Source: Oscillospiraceae bacterium
Lineage (GTDB): Bacteria; Bacillota_A; Clostridia; Oscillospirales; Ruminococcaceae
DNA: 38,459 nucleotides
Direction: 5' to 3'
Assembly: GCA_017829075.1 (NCBI GenBank)
Contig: JAGAJA010000043.1
Span: 1-38,459 of the forward strand
A program made the position numbers and the translations under genes. Below are positions 30,810 through 38,459 of the stretch, piece after piece. The notes below the pieces were generated by a model. The model did no database searches. It had not been told where the DNA came from and was given only the letters and a program-made list of their open reading frames with translations. Position 1 is the first letter of the stretch. Every line of letters starts with the position of its first letter.

Positions 30810-32921
30810 TTAACCGATAAGCGTATTTGTGTCGATGATCAGCGAAATGCTGCCGTCGCCCATGATCGTACAGCCAGAAAGACCCTCGCCCTTGATGTTG
30901 TATTTCGCAAGATACGGCGGGAACGGCTTTACAACCACCTGCTGCTCACCGATAAGCTTGTCGGCGAAAATGCAGACGCTCTTGTTGTCAGTCTCCACCA
31001 GCAGCAGAATACCGTCCTCAAGATCGGTTATATCTGTGTCAATTCCAAACTTCTCATGCATACGCAGGATAGGATAGCAAACACCGCGTATCATGATCAT
31101 TTCGTTGTTCTTTGTATCTCTGAGTATCTGGCTGGACTCCGCCTTGAAGCTCTCTCTTATAGTAGATATCGGCACGGTGAACACAAGGTCGCCAACGGTG
31201 ATCTCCATACCGTCGATAATAGCCAGCGTAAGCGGGATCTTGATGATGAAGTTAGTACCCACACCCTTCTTGCTGTCAACAACGATAGTACCGCCGCACT
31301 TCTCCACGTTTGCCTTTACAACGTCCATGCCGACGCCGCGTCCGCTGAATTCCGTAACGGTCTCGTTAGTAGAGAATCCCGGCAGAAGAATAAGATTCTG
31401 GATCTCCTTTTCGGTATATTCGCTCTCCGGCTTTGTCAGGATACCCTGCTTTCTCGCCTTGTTCATGATCTTCTCCGGATCAATTCCCGCGCCGTCATCG
31501 GATACAGTAATAACTACCTCACCGGAAGCATTCTGCGCGCTGAGCTTTATCGTACCCTTTTCCGGCTTGCCGAGAGCGGTTCTGTCCTCAACGTGCTCTT
31601 CAATACCATGATCCATGCAGTTTCTGACAAGGTGCATCAGCGGATCCTGAAGGCTGTCCACAATGGACTTGTCAACCTCAGTTTCCTCGCCCTCGATAAC
31701 GAAGTCAACCTCCTTGCCGAGCTTCTTTCTCATATCCCGGACGATCCTGTTCATCTTCTGGAATACTCCGGCAAGCGGAACCATTCTGATAGACATAACA
31801 GTATCCTGAAGCTCGCTGGTCAGCTTTCTGAGCTGTCTTGCCGCCTTATTGAAGCTCTCCAGCTCCAGACCCTCAAGGTCGGGGTTGGAGATAACCATAG
31901 ACTCCGTAGTGATGATCTCGCCCACGATATCATGCAGCGCGTCTAGCTTTGCAAGGTTTACGCTGATAAGGCTCTGCTTCTGCGCTCCACCGGCAGCCTG
32001 AACCTTCTCCACCGCAGCCTGAGCCTTTTCAACAGCGGTCTGCTCCTTTGCTGCGGGCGCCGGAGCAGATACAGGCGCAGACGCAGCGGGCGCCGCAGCC
32101 TGAGGCTCCGGAGGAAGCTCGGTCTTTGCCGCCTCCACCGCAGGAGCAGCCGGCTCCGGCTGGCTCACGATCTCATAGCTCTGAACGTTCAGCGCACTCT
32201 CGATTGCCTTTAATACCTCGTCAACGCTGTCGTGCGGAATGAATGTGATAAGGAATCCCTTGTCAATGATCTCCTTTGCGGTCTCCGGATTGGTTTCCAC
32301 GTCCGCCGGAGTGAATTCAAGGGAGCTGCACGCGTCCCGGATAGTGTTTATCAGCAGGAACGCCCTGAGGTTTTCCATCTGGCAGCCGTCCTCAAAGAAC
32401 ACCCTTACAGTGGTCTTGTTGTCTTCAGCCGGAGCAGCCGGAGCAGCAGCCGAAGCGGGAGCAGAAGACTGCGCCGCCGCAGGAGCTTCGCCTTTTGTTT
32501 CGCCCAAAAGCACATCGCGCGCCTTCAGCAGCTTGTCGATAAGCTCGCTGAAATCAATACTCTCGTATTCGCCGTTTATGTTGTTCTGGATATTCTCGAT
32601 CTGCGCCTTGTAGGAGTCGGAAACCTGGAAAACAAGGTCATAAACAAAGCTTACGTCAGTAATTACGTCAGGATTTTCGCGGATAACGAAGAACATATCC
32701 TCCGCCTTATGCGCCAGCACAGAAAGGTTCTCAAAGCCCATCATCGCGGAGGAGCCTTTAATGGTATGCATAATACGGAAAATTTCCTTGATATCCTCGC
32801 TGTCGAAGGAATTTGCCTGTTCTGTCCTGAGAAGGATCTCGTCAAGCTGTTCAAGCAGGGAGTTTGTTTCGTAGAAGTACATATCCAGCATTGCTTCCAT
32901 GCCGGGTTCGATTTTTGCCAT
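30810..32921 (-). CDS. cheA: Chemotaxis histidine kinase CheA
   Basis: The 703-residue CheA has the full domain order. An HPt domain (1-115) has the phosphorylated His52 in IMHTIKGSSAMMGF. A P2-like domain near 170-245 lies between Ala/Pro-rich linkers. Dimerisation helices (about 330-390) start VNLAKLDALHDIVGE. The ATPase has HLVRNCMDHGIE (N box), SDDGAGID (G1) and GFSTNETVTEFSGRGVGMD (F/G2). A CheW-like regulatory domain (about 560-703) has PFPPYLAKY and ends SLIIDTNTLIG. It passes phosphate to CheB and to a CheY not encoded here. An AAAGGAA site precedes the ATG. No clear promoter was found upstream. Confidence 0.97.
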   Translation of the reverse strand: MAKIEPGMEAMLDMYFYETNSLLEQLDEILLRTEQANSFDSEDIKEIFRIMHTIKGSSAMMGFENLSVLAHKAEDMFFVIRENPDVITDVSFVYDLVFQVSDSYKAQIENIQNNINGEYESIDFSELIDKLLKARDVLLGETKGEAPAAAQSSAPASAAAPAAPAEDNKTTVRVFFEDGCQMENLRAFLLINTIRDACSSLEFTPADVETNPETAKEIIDKGFLITFIPHDSVDEVLKAIESALNVQSYEIVSQPEPAAPAVEAAKTELPPEPQAAAPAASAPVSAPAPAAKEQTAVEKAQAAVEKVQAAGGAQKQSLISVNLAKLDALHDIVGEIITTESMVISNPDLEGLELESFNKAARQLRKLTSELQDTVMSIRMVPLAGVFQKMNRIVRDMRKKLGKEVDFVIEGEETEVDKSIVDSLQDPLMHLVRNCMDHGIEEHVEDRTALGKPEKGTIKLSAQNASGEVVITVSDDGAGIDPEKIMNKARKQGILTKPESEYTEKEIQNLILLPGFSTNETVTEFSGRGVGMDVVKANVEKCGGTIVVDSKKGVGTNFIIKIPLTLAIIDGMEITVGDLVFTVPISTIRESFKAESSQILRDTKNNEMIMIRGVCYPILRMHEKFGIDTDITDLEDGILLLVETDNKSVCIFADKLIGEQQVVVKPFPPYLAKYNIKGEGLSGCTIMGDGSISLIIDTNTLIG

Positions 32922-32970
32922 AATAACATTCCTTTCCTGTGCGCAAAGCGCATAATTTTTTTATTCGTGA

Positions 32971-32994
32971 TCCGCAGCTGTGCCTGCCTGCGGA
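32971..32994 (-). promoter_or_regulatory. Stem-loop in the cheA upstream region
   Basis: TCCGCAG (32971-32977) and CTGCGGA (32988-32994) form a 7-bp stem with a 10-nt loop, about 50 bp before cheA. No T-run follows on the cheA strand. Its role is unknown; no convincing minus-strand promoter could be placed in 32922-33060. Confidence 0.3.
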
Positions 32995-33036
32995 AAAAGA
33001 ATTTTCAAGACCAACCGTGTTTTTTTAAAAAAACTC

Positions 33037-33065
33037 TTTATTATTCTTCTTATTTATGATACAAT
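33037..33065 (+). promoter_or_regulatory. Possible promoter of the FliK-like gene
   Basis: TACAAT (33060-33065) is a good -10 box. The -35 position, 17 nt upstream, reads TTTATT and is weak. It lies about 40 bp before the GTG start. Confidence 0.5.
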
Positions 33066-33109
33066 ATAAGTAAATCAATAACAAGACAGAATAACGAGGA
33101 GTGATAAAC

Positions 33110-35107
33110 GTGGCTCAGATACCTCAGATAAACAATCCGATAACCTCGAAGAACTATAATTACAGCTCTCGTCAGATGGATCCGAATACCGAGCCGTTTG
33201 ATATAGTAAAGCTTACAGGAGTGCAGGGCTCCGGAAATTCCTCGGCTTCCGGCGCGCGCAGCCGCCTTGAAATGGGCAACCGGGAGCTTATCCCGCTTCA
33301 GGTGCAGGTGGCAAAGGATCCGACCCTTGCGGTGGAAACCCTCAAAGACCTGCTCAACATTGAGGTGCTTAATCAGGCGCTTATAAACGGTCACACCGAG
33401 CTTTACGGAAAGCTTGAGGACTTAGCCGCCGCTCTCTATGTAAAGCCGGAGGAGCTGGTGCAGGAGATCCAGAATCAGGAGCAGCAGAACACCATGTTCA
33501 GCGGCCACGAATTCTATGACGTACTCCGTGAGGTGGCGAAAACCACCACCGACCCCTCCACAAAGGAGCTTATCGGAAACCTGCTGAAATCCCTGAACTT
33601 TGCCCAAAACAAAAACGAGATACTCGGCGCGCTGAGAGCCAATATGAAATTTCTTTCGGAATACTTCTCTCCCAACGAAAAGCTGTCGGCAAAGCTGATG
33701 AACCTTTCGCAGGAATGGGGCGCGCCTGACGCCGAGAAATATTTCGATTACCTCAAGGGAGAAACCCTCACGGTGCTGAAAGACGTAAGCGGCAGCCTGC
33801 TGAACGATGAGCGGACGCAAATGCTCATTCCGCTGATCACCCACAATCTGTCCCGCTACAACAACAGCCCGTATATGTGCAAGGAATATTTCAATCTGCT
33901 TCTGTCGCAGATATCCTCCGGAACTCTCCGTGAGTCGCTGAAAAATTCCTTTAACCGTCTTTATTCCGCTATCTTCAACAAGCAGAAGATGACCGACCCG
34001 CAGGATACCCAGCCGCAGACCCCTGCACAGGAAGCTCCCGCACAAGGTCAGACAGTCCCTTTAGATAATTATACAACAAATCCAACACAAAATCAACCAC
34101 TATCAGGAAATTCTGCTGATAAAAATTCAGATTTTGCAGCAACAAATAATGATATTCAGCGTAATGACGAAATTGACCCGGAAAAAATTGGTGAAAATGC
34201 CGATGAAGAACCGGAGCTGACCGGATATGAGCGTTTTCTGAACGAAAGCATGAGCCAGAAATCATACATGACCCTGCTGAAACAGAGCGGCTACAATATC
34301 GAGCAGCAGCTTGCGGCATACGGCAGGGGCAGGCAGACCGGCTTTCAGACCCTGCACAATCTGGTGAAAGGACTGTTTGCCGAGGACGAAACCGGCGAGT
34401 ATTCCGCCCAGTTCACACAGGACTTCTCAAAGCTGCACACCATTCAGGAGGTAATAGACAAGCTGAATGAAATGCTCCGCGCCATGCCGGATATGCCGAT
34501 AAGAGAGCGGCTTTACGGCGCGTTTGTGGACATCATCGACAAAATGGCTCTCAAAAACGAGCTTCCCCAGCATGGAGTAAGACCCCCGGTAAGCTCCACC
34601 CTCGACAGCCTGACCGACTTCATTGAAGAAAACATAAATCACCCTGCACTGAAATCCCTCGACAGCTTCAATGCGGCGAATCTTCTGCAAAGCCTGCTCA
34701 ATGCTCCGGGAGTATTCACCCCCCTTGCGCATTACATACTACCCCTTGACGTTGACGGCACAAAGGCATTCGGAGAGCTGTGGGTGGACAACGACGAAAA
34801 CAACCCCAACAACACCCCCAGCACCCAGCGCAACTATCACCTGTTCCTTACCTTTGACGTTGAGAGCATCGGCAGATTTGAGGTAGACCTGTACGCCCTC
34901 GGCGACGAGGTGAACCTGACCCTGCTGTATCCTCCCCGGTTTGAAAAGCAGATAGACCCCATGAAGGACAGAATAAACAAGGTAGTGCGAAACGTCGGCT
35001 ATAATACCCGCACCTTTGAAACCGCGCCGCTGAAAGCCCCCCACAATCTGACGGAAATATTCCCGAAGATAATGGATAAGCGCACCACCCTCAATACCCG
35101 CGTATAA
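33110..35107 (+). CDS. FliK-like (YlqG-type) protein
   Basis: The 665-residue protein is hydrophilic with no signal peptide. Residues 60-300 are helical. Residues about 305-375 form a Gln/Asn/Pro-rich linker coded by unusually AT-rich DNA. Residues 375-530 are helical again. The last 120 residues form a beta-alpha domain with AHYILPLDVDGTKAFGELWV, FDVESIGRFEVDLYALG and ITLLYPP-like TLLYPP, reminiscent of the FliK C-terminal domain (Flg_hook). Its partner downstream is FlhX-like, the same pairing as Bacillus ylqG-ylqH, which supports the call. GAGGAG lies 8 nt before the GTG at 33110; a GTG at 33101 overlaps that site. The function is unproven. Confidence 0.6.
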   Translation: MAQIPQINNPITSKNYNYSSRQMDPNTEPFDIVKLTGVQGSGNSSASGARSRLEMGNRELIPLQVQVAKDPTLAVETLKDLLNIEVLNQALINGHTELYGKLEDLAAALYVKPEELVQEIQNQEQQNTMFSGHEFYDVLREVAKTTTDPSTKELIGNLLKSLNFAQNKNEILGALRANMKFLSEYFSPNEKLSAKLMNLSQEWGAPDAEKYFDYLKGETLTVLKDVSGSLLNDERTQMLIPLITHNLSRYNNSPYMCKEYFNLLLSQISSGTLRESLKNSFNRLYSAIFNKQKMTDPQDTQPQTPAQEAPAQGQTVPLDNYTTNPTQNQPLSGNSADKNSDFAATNNDIQRNDEIDPEKIGENADEEPELTGYERFLNESMSQKSYMTLLKQSGYNIEQQLAAYGRGRQTGFQTLHNLVKGLFAEDETGEYSAQFTQDFSKLHTIQEVIDKLNEMLRAMPDMPIRERLYGAFVDIIDKMALKNELPQHGVRPPVSSTLDSLTDFIEENINHPALKSLDSFNAANLLQSLLNAPGVFTPLAHYILPLDVDGTKAFGELWVDNDENNPNNTPSTQRNYHLFLTFDVESIGRFEVDLYALGDEVNLTLLYPPRFEKQIDPMKDRINKVVRNVGYNTRTFETAPLKAPHNLTEIFPKIMDKRTTLNTRV

Positions 35108-35119
35108 GGAGGAGATATA

Positions 35120-35428
35120 ATGGAAAAACACCCAAAGCCCCCGGCAAACAACAAACGCCTTTACGGACAGAATGCCGCGGTAGCACTTAAATACAATCCC
35201 GATATGAACTACGCACCGGTGGTAGTAGCCTCCGGACTGGGCGAGCTTGCCCAGCGCATCGTAAATATCGCGGACGAAGCCGGAGTGCCGGTCTACCGCG
35301 ATGACAGCGTAGCCGCGCTTCTTGTAATGCTTAACGCCGGAGAAACAATCCCAAAGGAGCTTTACCAGATAGTCGCCGCAATCTATGCCGAGGTAGTCTA
35401 CACCGCCAACGATATGCGTAAGAAGTAA
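35120..35428 (+). CDS. FlhX: FlhB C-terminal-domain-like protein
   Basis: The 102-residue protein matches the cytoplasmic C-terminal half of FlhB/YscU export-gate proteins without the membrane part: AVALKYNPDMNYAPVVVASG, GELAQRIVNIADEAGVPVYR and the final IPKELYQIVAAIYAEVVY. The autocleavage NPTH motif of FlhB is absent, as in stand-alone FlhX proteins, which can partly replace the FlhB C-terminus in flagellar export. GGAGGAG precedes the ATG, 12 bp after the FliK-like gene. A terminator follows. Confidence 0.88.
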   Translation: MEKHPKPPANNKRLYGQNAAVALKYNPDMNYAPVVVASGLGELAQRIVNIADEAGVPVYRDDSVAALLVMLNAGETIPKELYQIVAAIYAEVVYTANDMRKK

Positions 35429-35480
35429 TATACTATATAAATATAGTAAGACCATATTTCTCATTCATTATTTCCACAAC

Positions 35481-35521
35481 AATAAAAATCCGGACAGCCA
35501 CACGCCGCCCGGATTTTTATT
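35481..35521. terminator. Bidirectional terminator between flhX and ricT
   Basis: AATAAAAATCCGG (35481-35493) pairs perfectly with CCGGATTTTTATT (35509-35521) around a 15-nt loop. A-runs and T-runs on both outer arms let it end both convergent transcripts. Confidence 0.85.
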
Positions 35522-35557
35522 GTATTATAAGAGAATTATCCGGATAGTTTACTTATC

Positions 35558-36658
35558 TTACTTATCCTCCAGCCCCTTGAGAGCCTTTATCTCGTCCTTG
35601 CTTATTCTAACCTGACCGTCCTTGATGAGTTTCACGTCCGCCTTGTTGACAGTTATAGGCGCGTCGGGATTTTTGTCAAGCTGCACCTTGAGGACGCCGG
35701 TCAGCAGATTAGTTTCGCAAACTCTGCCCCTGCCCTCGGCAGTTTCGACATAAGCCCCCACCTTCGGAGTAGTCCGGAGGAACTCCTCATAGCAGTTCTG
35801 TTCATATTTCAGACAGCACATAAGCCGCCCGCAGGTACCGGAGATCTTTGTCGGATTAAGGGAAAGCGACTGCTCCTTAGCCATCTTGATAGAAACCGGC
35901 TGGAACTCTCCGAGGAAGCTTGAGCAGCAGAACGGCCGCCCGCAGATACCAAGCCCACCGAGCATCTTTGCCTCATCTCTCACACCGATCTGCCGCAGCT
36001 CTATTCTTGTGCGATAAATGGCAGCAAGATCCTTTACCAGCTCTCTGAAATCCACCCGCCCGTCCGAGGTGAAGTAAAATAGTATCTTGCTCCCGTCAAA
36101 GGTGCAGTCTACGTCGATAGGCTTCATGTCAAGCTTATGCTGAGCTATCTTATCCGAAAAGACCTGCATGATCTCCTTTTCCTGACGTCGTTTTTCAGCA
36201 AGCTGCTTCTCGTCCGCCGGGGTAGCCTTGCGGATAATGCTCTTCAGCGGAGAAACAATAGTACTCTCCGGAACCTTTCTGTTCGTCAGTACGATGTCCC
36301 CGCATTCAATTCCCCGGGCAGTTTCAACGATCGCCTTTTCGCCCTGTTCAAAGCTTATCCCCGCCGGAGCGAAATAATAAACCTTTCCCACGTCCTTGAA
36401 CCTTACACCGATAATCTCCACCATTGCATTCGGATCAACCTGCTTCTTTTCCTGCTTCGAGGAATTATCCCTGCGCTCAGGACGTTCCTGCTTTTCCGAA
36501 TGGTTCGGGTGATTTTGACGATGCTCAACAAAATCCTGCGGTCTGAACTCTTTTTTCATCGCATTCTCTGCGGGATCTACATTGTTCTGCGCCTTTTTTT
36601 CAGCCTCCTGAGGCTTATTCTTAGGCGCGATTTTTTCGGTAAAATAATTGTTATCCAT
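35558..36658 (-). CDS. ricT: RicT (YaaT), PSP1-domain protein
   Basis: The 366-residue protein has a Lys/Glu/Asn-rich, apparently disordered N-terminus of about 80 residues, longer than I remember for Bacillus YaaT. Next comes the PSP1 domain (about 82-310): IIGVRFKDVGKVYYFAP, DVDCTFDGSKILFYFTSDGR, VDFRELVKDLA and the cysteine motifs CGRPFCCSSFL and SGTCGRLMCCLKYE. In Bacillus, RicT joins RicA and RicF in an Fe-S complex that assists RNase Y-dependent mRNA processing and development. It lies 15 bp after holB, the usual Firmicutes order. GGAG lies before the ATG. Confidence 0.93.
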   Translation of the reverse strand: MDNNYFTEKIAPKNKPQEAEKKAQNNVDPAENAMKKEFRPQDFVEHRQNHPNHSEKQERPERRDNSSKQEKKQVDPNAMVEIIGVRFKDVGKVYYFAPAGISFEQGEKAIVETARGIECGDIVLTNRKVPESTIVSPLKSIIRKATPADEKQLAEKRRQEKEIMQVFSDKIAQHKLDMKPIDVDCTFDGSKILFYFTSDGRVDFRELVKDLAAIYRTRIELRQIGVRDEAKMLGGLGICGRPFCCSSFLGEFQPVSIKMAKEQSLSLNPTKISGTCGRLMCCLKYEQNCYEEFLRTTPKVGAYVETAEGRGRVCETNLLTGVLKVQLDKNPDAPITVNKADVKLIKDGQVRISKDEIKALKGLEDK

Positions 36659-36673
36659 TTTTCTCCAATCTAT

Positions 36674-37624
36674 CTATATAATAATTCCAGATGTAAGATA
36701 AGCTGAACACAGCGCCAGATTAAGATTAAGTGAACCCACAGAGTTCACCTCAAAAATCTTATCCAGCATAGCCGTCACCGCCGCTTCATCATAAATCTTC
36801 GCAATATTCTTAGCCTCTGCCTTTCCGCAGGAGCAAAGCTCACCGCCGGCTCTGACAGCAAGCGCGTCCCGCAGAATCCCGGCGAGGTATTCAAGAACCC
36901 CGGCATATTCTTTTCTGCCGGATTGCTCTGCCAGCGCCGCGCACACCATGTATCCGCTTTTTTTCGCAATACCCGCCGCCGCGTGTCTTGCAGTTTCCAT
37001 GAGCTTTGTTTCATCGCCGCCGTTCAGCGCCTCAAGACACTTTCCGATATTTCCGCTCATAGTCTGGGAAAGCTCCCGCGCCTTAGCCCTGTCCACCTTG
37101 AATTCATTCACAAGGCATTCGCAGCATTCCTCCGGCGGACACTCCGGAATTCTGTACTCTGTAACCCTCGAACGAATTGTGGAAAGCAGGCTTCCGGAAT
37201 TTTCGCACAGGAAAATAAACCTGTTCCACGGCTCCGGTTCTTCTATGTTTTTCAGCAGCGTATCCTGAACCGCGGCTGACATTTCATCGGAATTTTCAAA
37301 GATATAAACCTTAACGTCGCCGTCATTAGGTTTTACGGCAGCGCCCTTTGAAACTATCTCCCGCATATTCTCAATGTTGTATTTTCCGCCGCATTTCTGC
37401 AAGACCCAGATCACGTCCGGGTGACTGTCCGCGTTGATTTTTGTGCAGACCGGACAGCTTTCACAGGGAACGGCCCCGCACATCATCTGCTTTGCAATGA
37501 ATTTCGCTGTTGTTCTCCTGCCGCTGCCACGTTCACCGGTAAGAAGAACTGCATGGGACAGCCGGTTTTCTCCGGCAGCGTCCTCCAGTATCTCAACAAG
37601 GCTTTCTTTTCCGTAAAGCTTCAT
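36674..37624 (-). CDS. holB: DNA polymerase III delta' subunit
   Basis: The 316-residue AAA+ clamp-loader subunit has HAVLLTGERGSGRRTTAKFI at the P-loop position, a four-cysteine zinc module CGAVPCESCPVC, VYIFENSDEM, AAVQDTLLKNIEEP and the TIRSR sensor region. The C-terminal 120 residues are the helical collar. It helps load the beta clamp. The start overlaps the darA stop by one base, so translation is likely coupled; ricT follows. This is the standard yaaQ-holB-yaaT arrangement, with no yaaR gene in between. Confidence 0.93.
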   Translation of the reverse strand: MKLYGKESLVEILEDAAGENRLSHAVLLTGERGSGRRTTAKFIAKQMMCGAVPCESCPVCTKINADSHPDVIWVLQKCGGKYNIENMREIVSKGAAVKPNDGDVKVYIFENSDEMSAAVQDTLLKNIEEPEPWNRFIFLCENSGSLLSTIRSRVTEYRIPECPPEECCECLVNEFKVDRAKARELSQTMSGNIGKCLEALNGGDETKLMETARHAAAGIAKKSGYMVCAALAEQSGRKEYAGVLEYLAGILRDALAVRAGGELCSCGKAEAKNIAKIYDEAAVTAMLDKIFEVNSVGSLNLNLALCSAYLTSGIII

Positions 37625-37947
37625 TATACCTTCTCAAATCTCTCAATATTTGTAACGAAAATGGTAGCGCCGCCGACGGAAACCTCCACCGGGAAGCTTG
37701 TATAATTGCTCAGCCCATAGCTTGCGGAGTTAGGCACGAACTGCTGGCGCTTGTGGCTGTGCTTGGTGATGATCTCAATGACCTTATCCACCTGCTCGTC
37801 CTCTGAGCAGATCATGAATGTTGTATTTCCCGCCATAAGGAAACCTCCGGTGGAAGCCAGCTTGGTAGCCTGAAAGCCGTTTTGTGTAAGCGCAGAGGAA
37901 ACCGAATGGCTGTCGTCGTTATTTACAATAGAGAATATCAGCTTCAT
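37624..37947 (-). CDS. darA: Cyclic-di-AMP receptor DarA/PstA (PII-like, YaaQ)
   Basis: The 107-residue protein is full length for the DUF970/PII-like c-di-AMP receptor. It has MKLIFSIVNNDDSHSV-SAL, FQATKLASTGGFLMAGNTTF and a closing VSVGGATIFVTNIERFEK strand. The Gly-rich KLASTGGFL--GN loop is the signature of the nucleotide-binding site. GGAGG lies 9 nt before the ATG and a consensus promoter is upstream, so this is the first gene of the darA-holB-ricT unit. Its role in this lineage is not known; in Bacillus it responds to c-di-AMP. Confidence 0.94.
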   Translation of the reverse strand: MKLIFSIVNNDDSHSVSSALTQNGFQATKLASTGGFLMAGNTTFMICSEDEQVDKVIEIITKHSHKRQQFVPNSASYGLSNYTSFPVEVSVGGATIFVTNIERFEKV

Positions 37948-38002
37948 TGATAATTACCTCCAGATTTCGCCGACCAGCAGCGAGCATATTTATACATTAT
38001 CT

Positions 38003-38031
38003 ATTATACAGCATTTTCGGCAAAAATGCAA
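38003..38031 (-). promoter_or_regulatory. Promoter of the darA-holB-ricT unit
   Basis: On the minus strand TTGCAT (38026-38031), 17 nt and TATAAT (38003-38008) make a strong sigma-A promoter. The leader is about 50 nt. Confidence 0.85.
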
Positions 38032-38083
38032 TGTTTTTTTGAAAGTCACTTATATTTGCGAGATTTTTTGTTAATATAATAAA

Positions 38084-38102
38084 TAAATTGGAATTTGTCG
38101 AG
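38084..38102. repeat. Dispersed repeat end, copy 2 (inverse of 15014-15032)
   Basis: TAAATTGGAATTTGTCGAG is the exact reverse complement of the end of the GC-rich repeat beside the transposase remnant. Here it is followed by a TGTCGAG/CTCGACA hairpin (38096-38112) and then by about 250 bp of purine-skewed non-coding sequence with GGGGGC/GCCCCC repeats near 38194-38216. No credible gene lies in 38040-38459. Confidence 0.75.
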
Positions 38103-38363
38103 TGCCTCGACACGCATTCCGCCTTTTGTAATGTTGCATTTATCCGTAAGTTTATCAACGGCGGTATTCAACAAGCGATTATGAGGGCAATAGGGGGCAA
38201 GGGGCAAAGCCCCCAAAAAAGCCTTGATTATTCGCAAAACAACCTACCCGAAGGAATGGGGCTTTATGCCGTCGGCAGCGCACCTTCCCTCGTTCAGAAT
38301 TTCTTTCAAATAGTATCCGCGAAAAACCGGACAAAGGGGGAAAGGGGAGAGGGGAAGAGGAGT

Positions 38364-38454
38364 CTGAGGAGAAAACCGTAGGGGAAAGGGGGGAACGTCC
38401 GGTTTTTGTCGGATTTTCTTAGTTCCCCCCTTTCCCCGAAGGGTTTCTCCTCAG
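38364..38454. repeat. Long imperfect inverted repeat at the right edge
   Basis: The two arms (about 38364-38396 and 38422-38454) pair along some 33 bp around a 25-nt loop. The inner 16 bp are perfect (GGGGAAAGGGGGGAAC at 38381-38396 with 38422-38437) and the outer part CTGAGGAGAAA is matched by its complement with one or two changes between. The arms are purine-only or pyrimidine-only. The element may continue past the window. Confidence 0.85.
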
Positions 38455-38459
38455 TCCCG

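Noticed and set aside
30045..31946. 633-aa open frame on the plus strand
   Set aside because: It lies antisense to cheR, cheW and cheA, whose families are unmistakable. The plus-strand frame has Leu/His/Arg-rich composition typical of a shadow.
1..38459. CRISPR arrays, tRNA or rRNA genes, prophage
   Set aside because: I saw no regularly spaced short repeats, no tRNA cloverleaf with a CCA-type end and no phage structural or integrase genes, though a tRNA scan would be needed to be certain.

Overview
This 38.5 kb window looks like chromosome from a motile Gram-positive gut-type Clostridium relative, most likely the Ruminococcus/Oscillospiraceae group. The basis is a Firmicutes S10 ribosomal operon, the darA-holB-ricT (yaaQ-holB-yaaT) block, an FlhX-like gene, a GH5 lipoprotein cellulase, strong AGGAGG ribosome sites and TTGACA/TATAAT promoters. 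The assignment is inferred from gene content only.

Layout. (1) 1-5860, minus strand: the first twelve genes of the S10 operon, rpsJ-rplC-rplD-rplW-rplB-rpsS-rplV-rpsC-rplP-rpmC-rpsQ-rplN. rplN is cut by the window edge. There is a clear promoter, a leader of about 290 nt and two structured internal spacers. (2) 6052-12994, minus: a mixed housekeeping cluster of a GLUG-type surface protein, a DUF115/MptE-like protein, thymidylate synthase, a NUDIX hydrolase, a NYN-domain protein with six LOTUS-like repeats, and an aspartoacylase-like protein that appears to lack its zinc histidines. (3) 13102-14513: aspartokinase with its own promoter. (4) 14562-15032: a decayed IS481-like transposase and a GC-rich dispersed repeat whose 19-bp terminal sequence recurs inverted near the right end. 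(5) 15064-16949, minus: an 8-cysteine ferredoxin, a 55-aa conserved-looking protein and a GH5 lipoprotein. (6) 17080-28217: a flagellin locus. (7) 28367-32921, minus: cheA-cheW-cheR-cheB. (8) 33110-35428, plus: a FliK-like protein and FlhX. (9) 35481-38031, minus: darA-holB-ricT. (10) 38040-38459: non-coding repeats ending in a long inverted repeat.

The most interesting part is 17144-28217. A FliB-type flagellin lysine methylase and the flagellin gene (with a sigma-28-like promoter and CsrA-like sites) face a five-gene plus-strand operon. That operon encodes a CDP-glycerol glycerophosphotransferase-like enzyme, a GT2 glycosyltransferase with a long helical tail, a zinc-ribbon SAM methyltransferase, a fused nucleotidyltransferase/PLP enzyme, and an opine dehydrogenase overlapping the fused gene by 4 bp. 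I infer a flagellin modification pathway. A sugar is added to flagellin. The fused enzyme makes a CDP-activated amino compound. The opine dehydrogenase, and perhaps the methyltransferase, alters its amine. The TagF-like enzyme then transfers it as a phosphodiester. Its logic resembles the phosphodiester type A flagellin glycan of Clostridioides difficile, but the opine step would be new to me.

Limits: no database search was possible. Families are assigned from remembered motifs, and functions of the modification genes are hypotheses.
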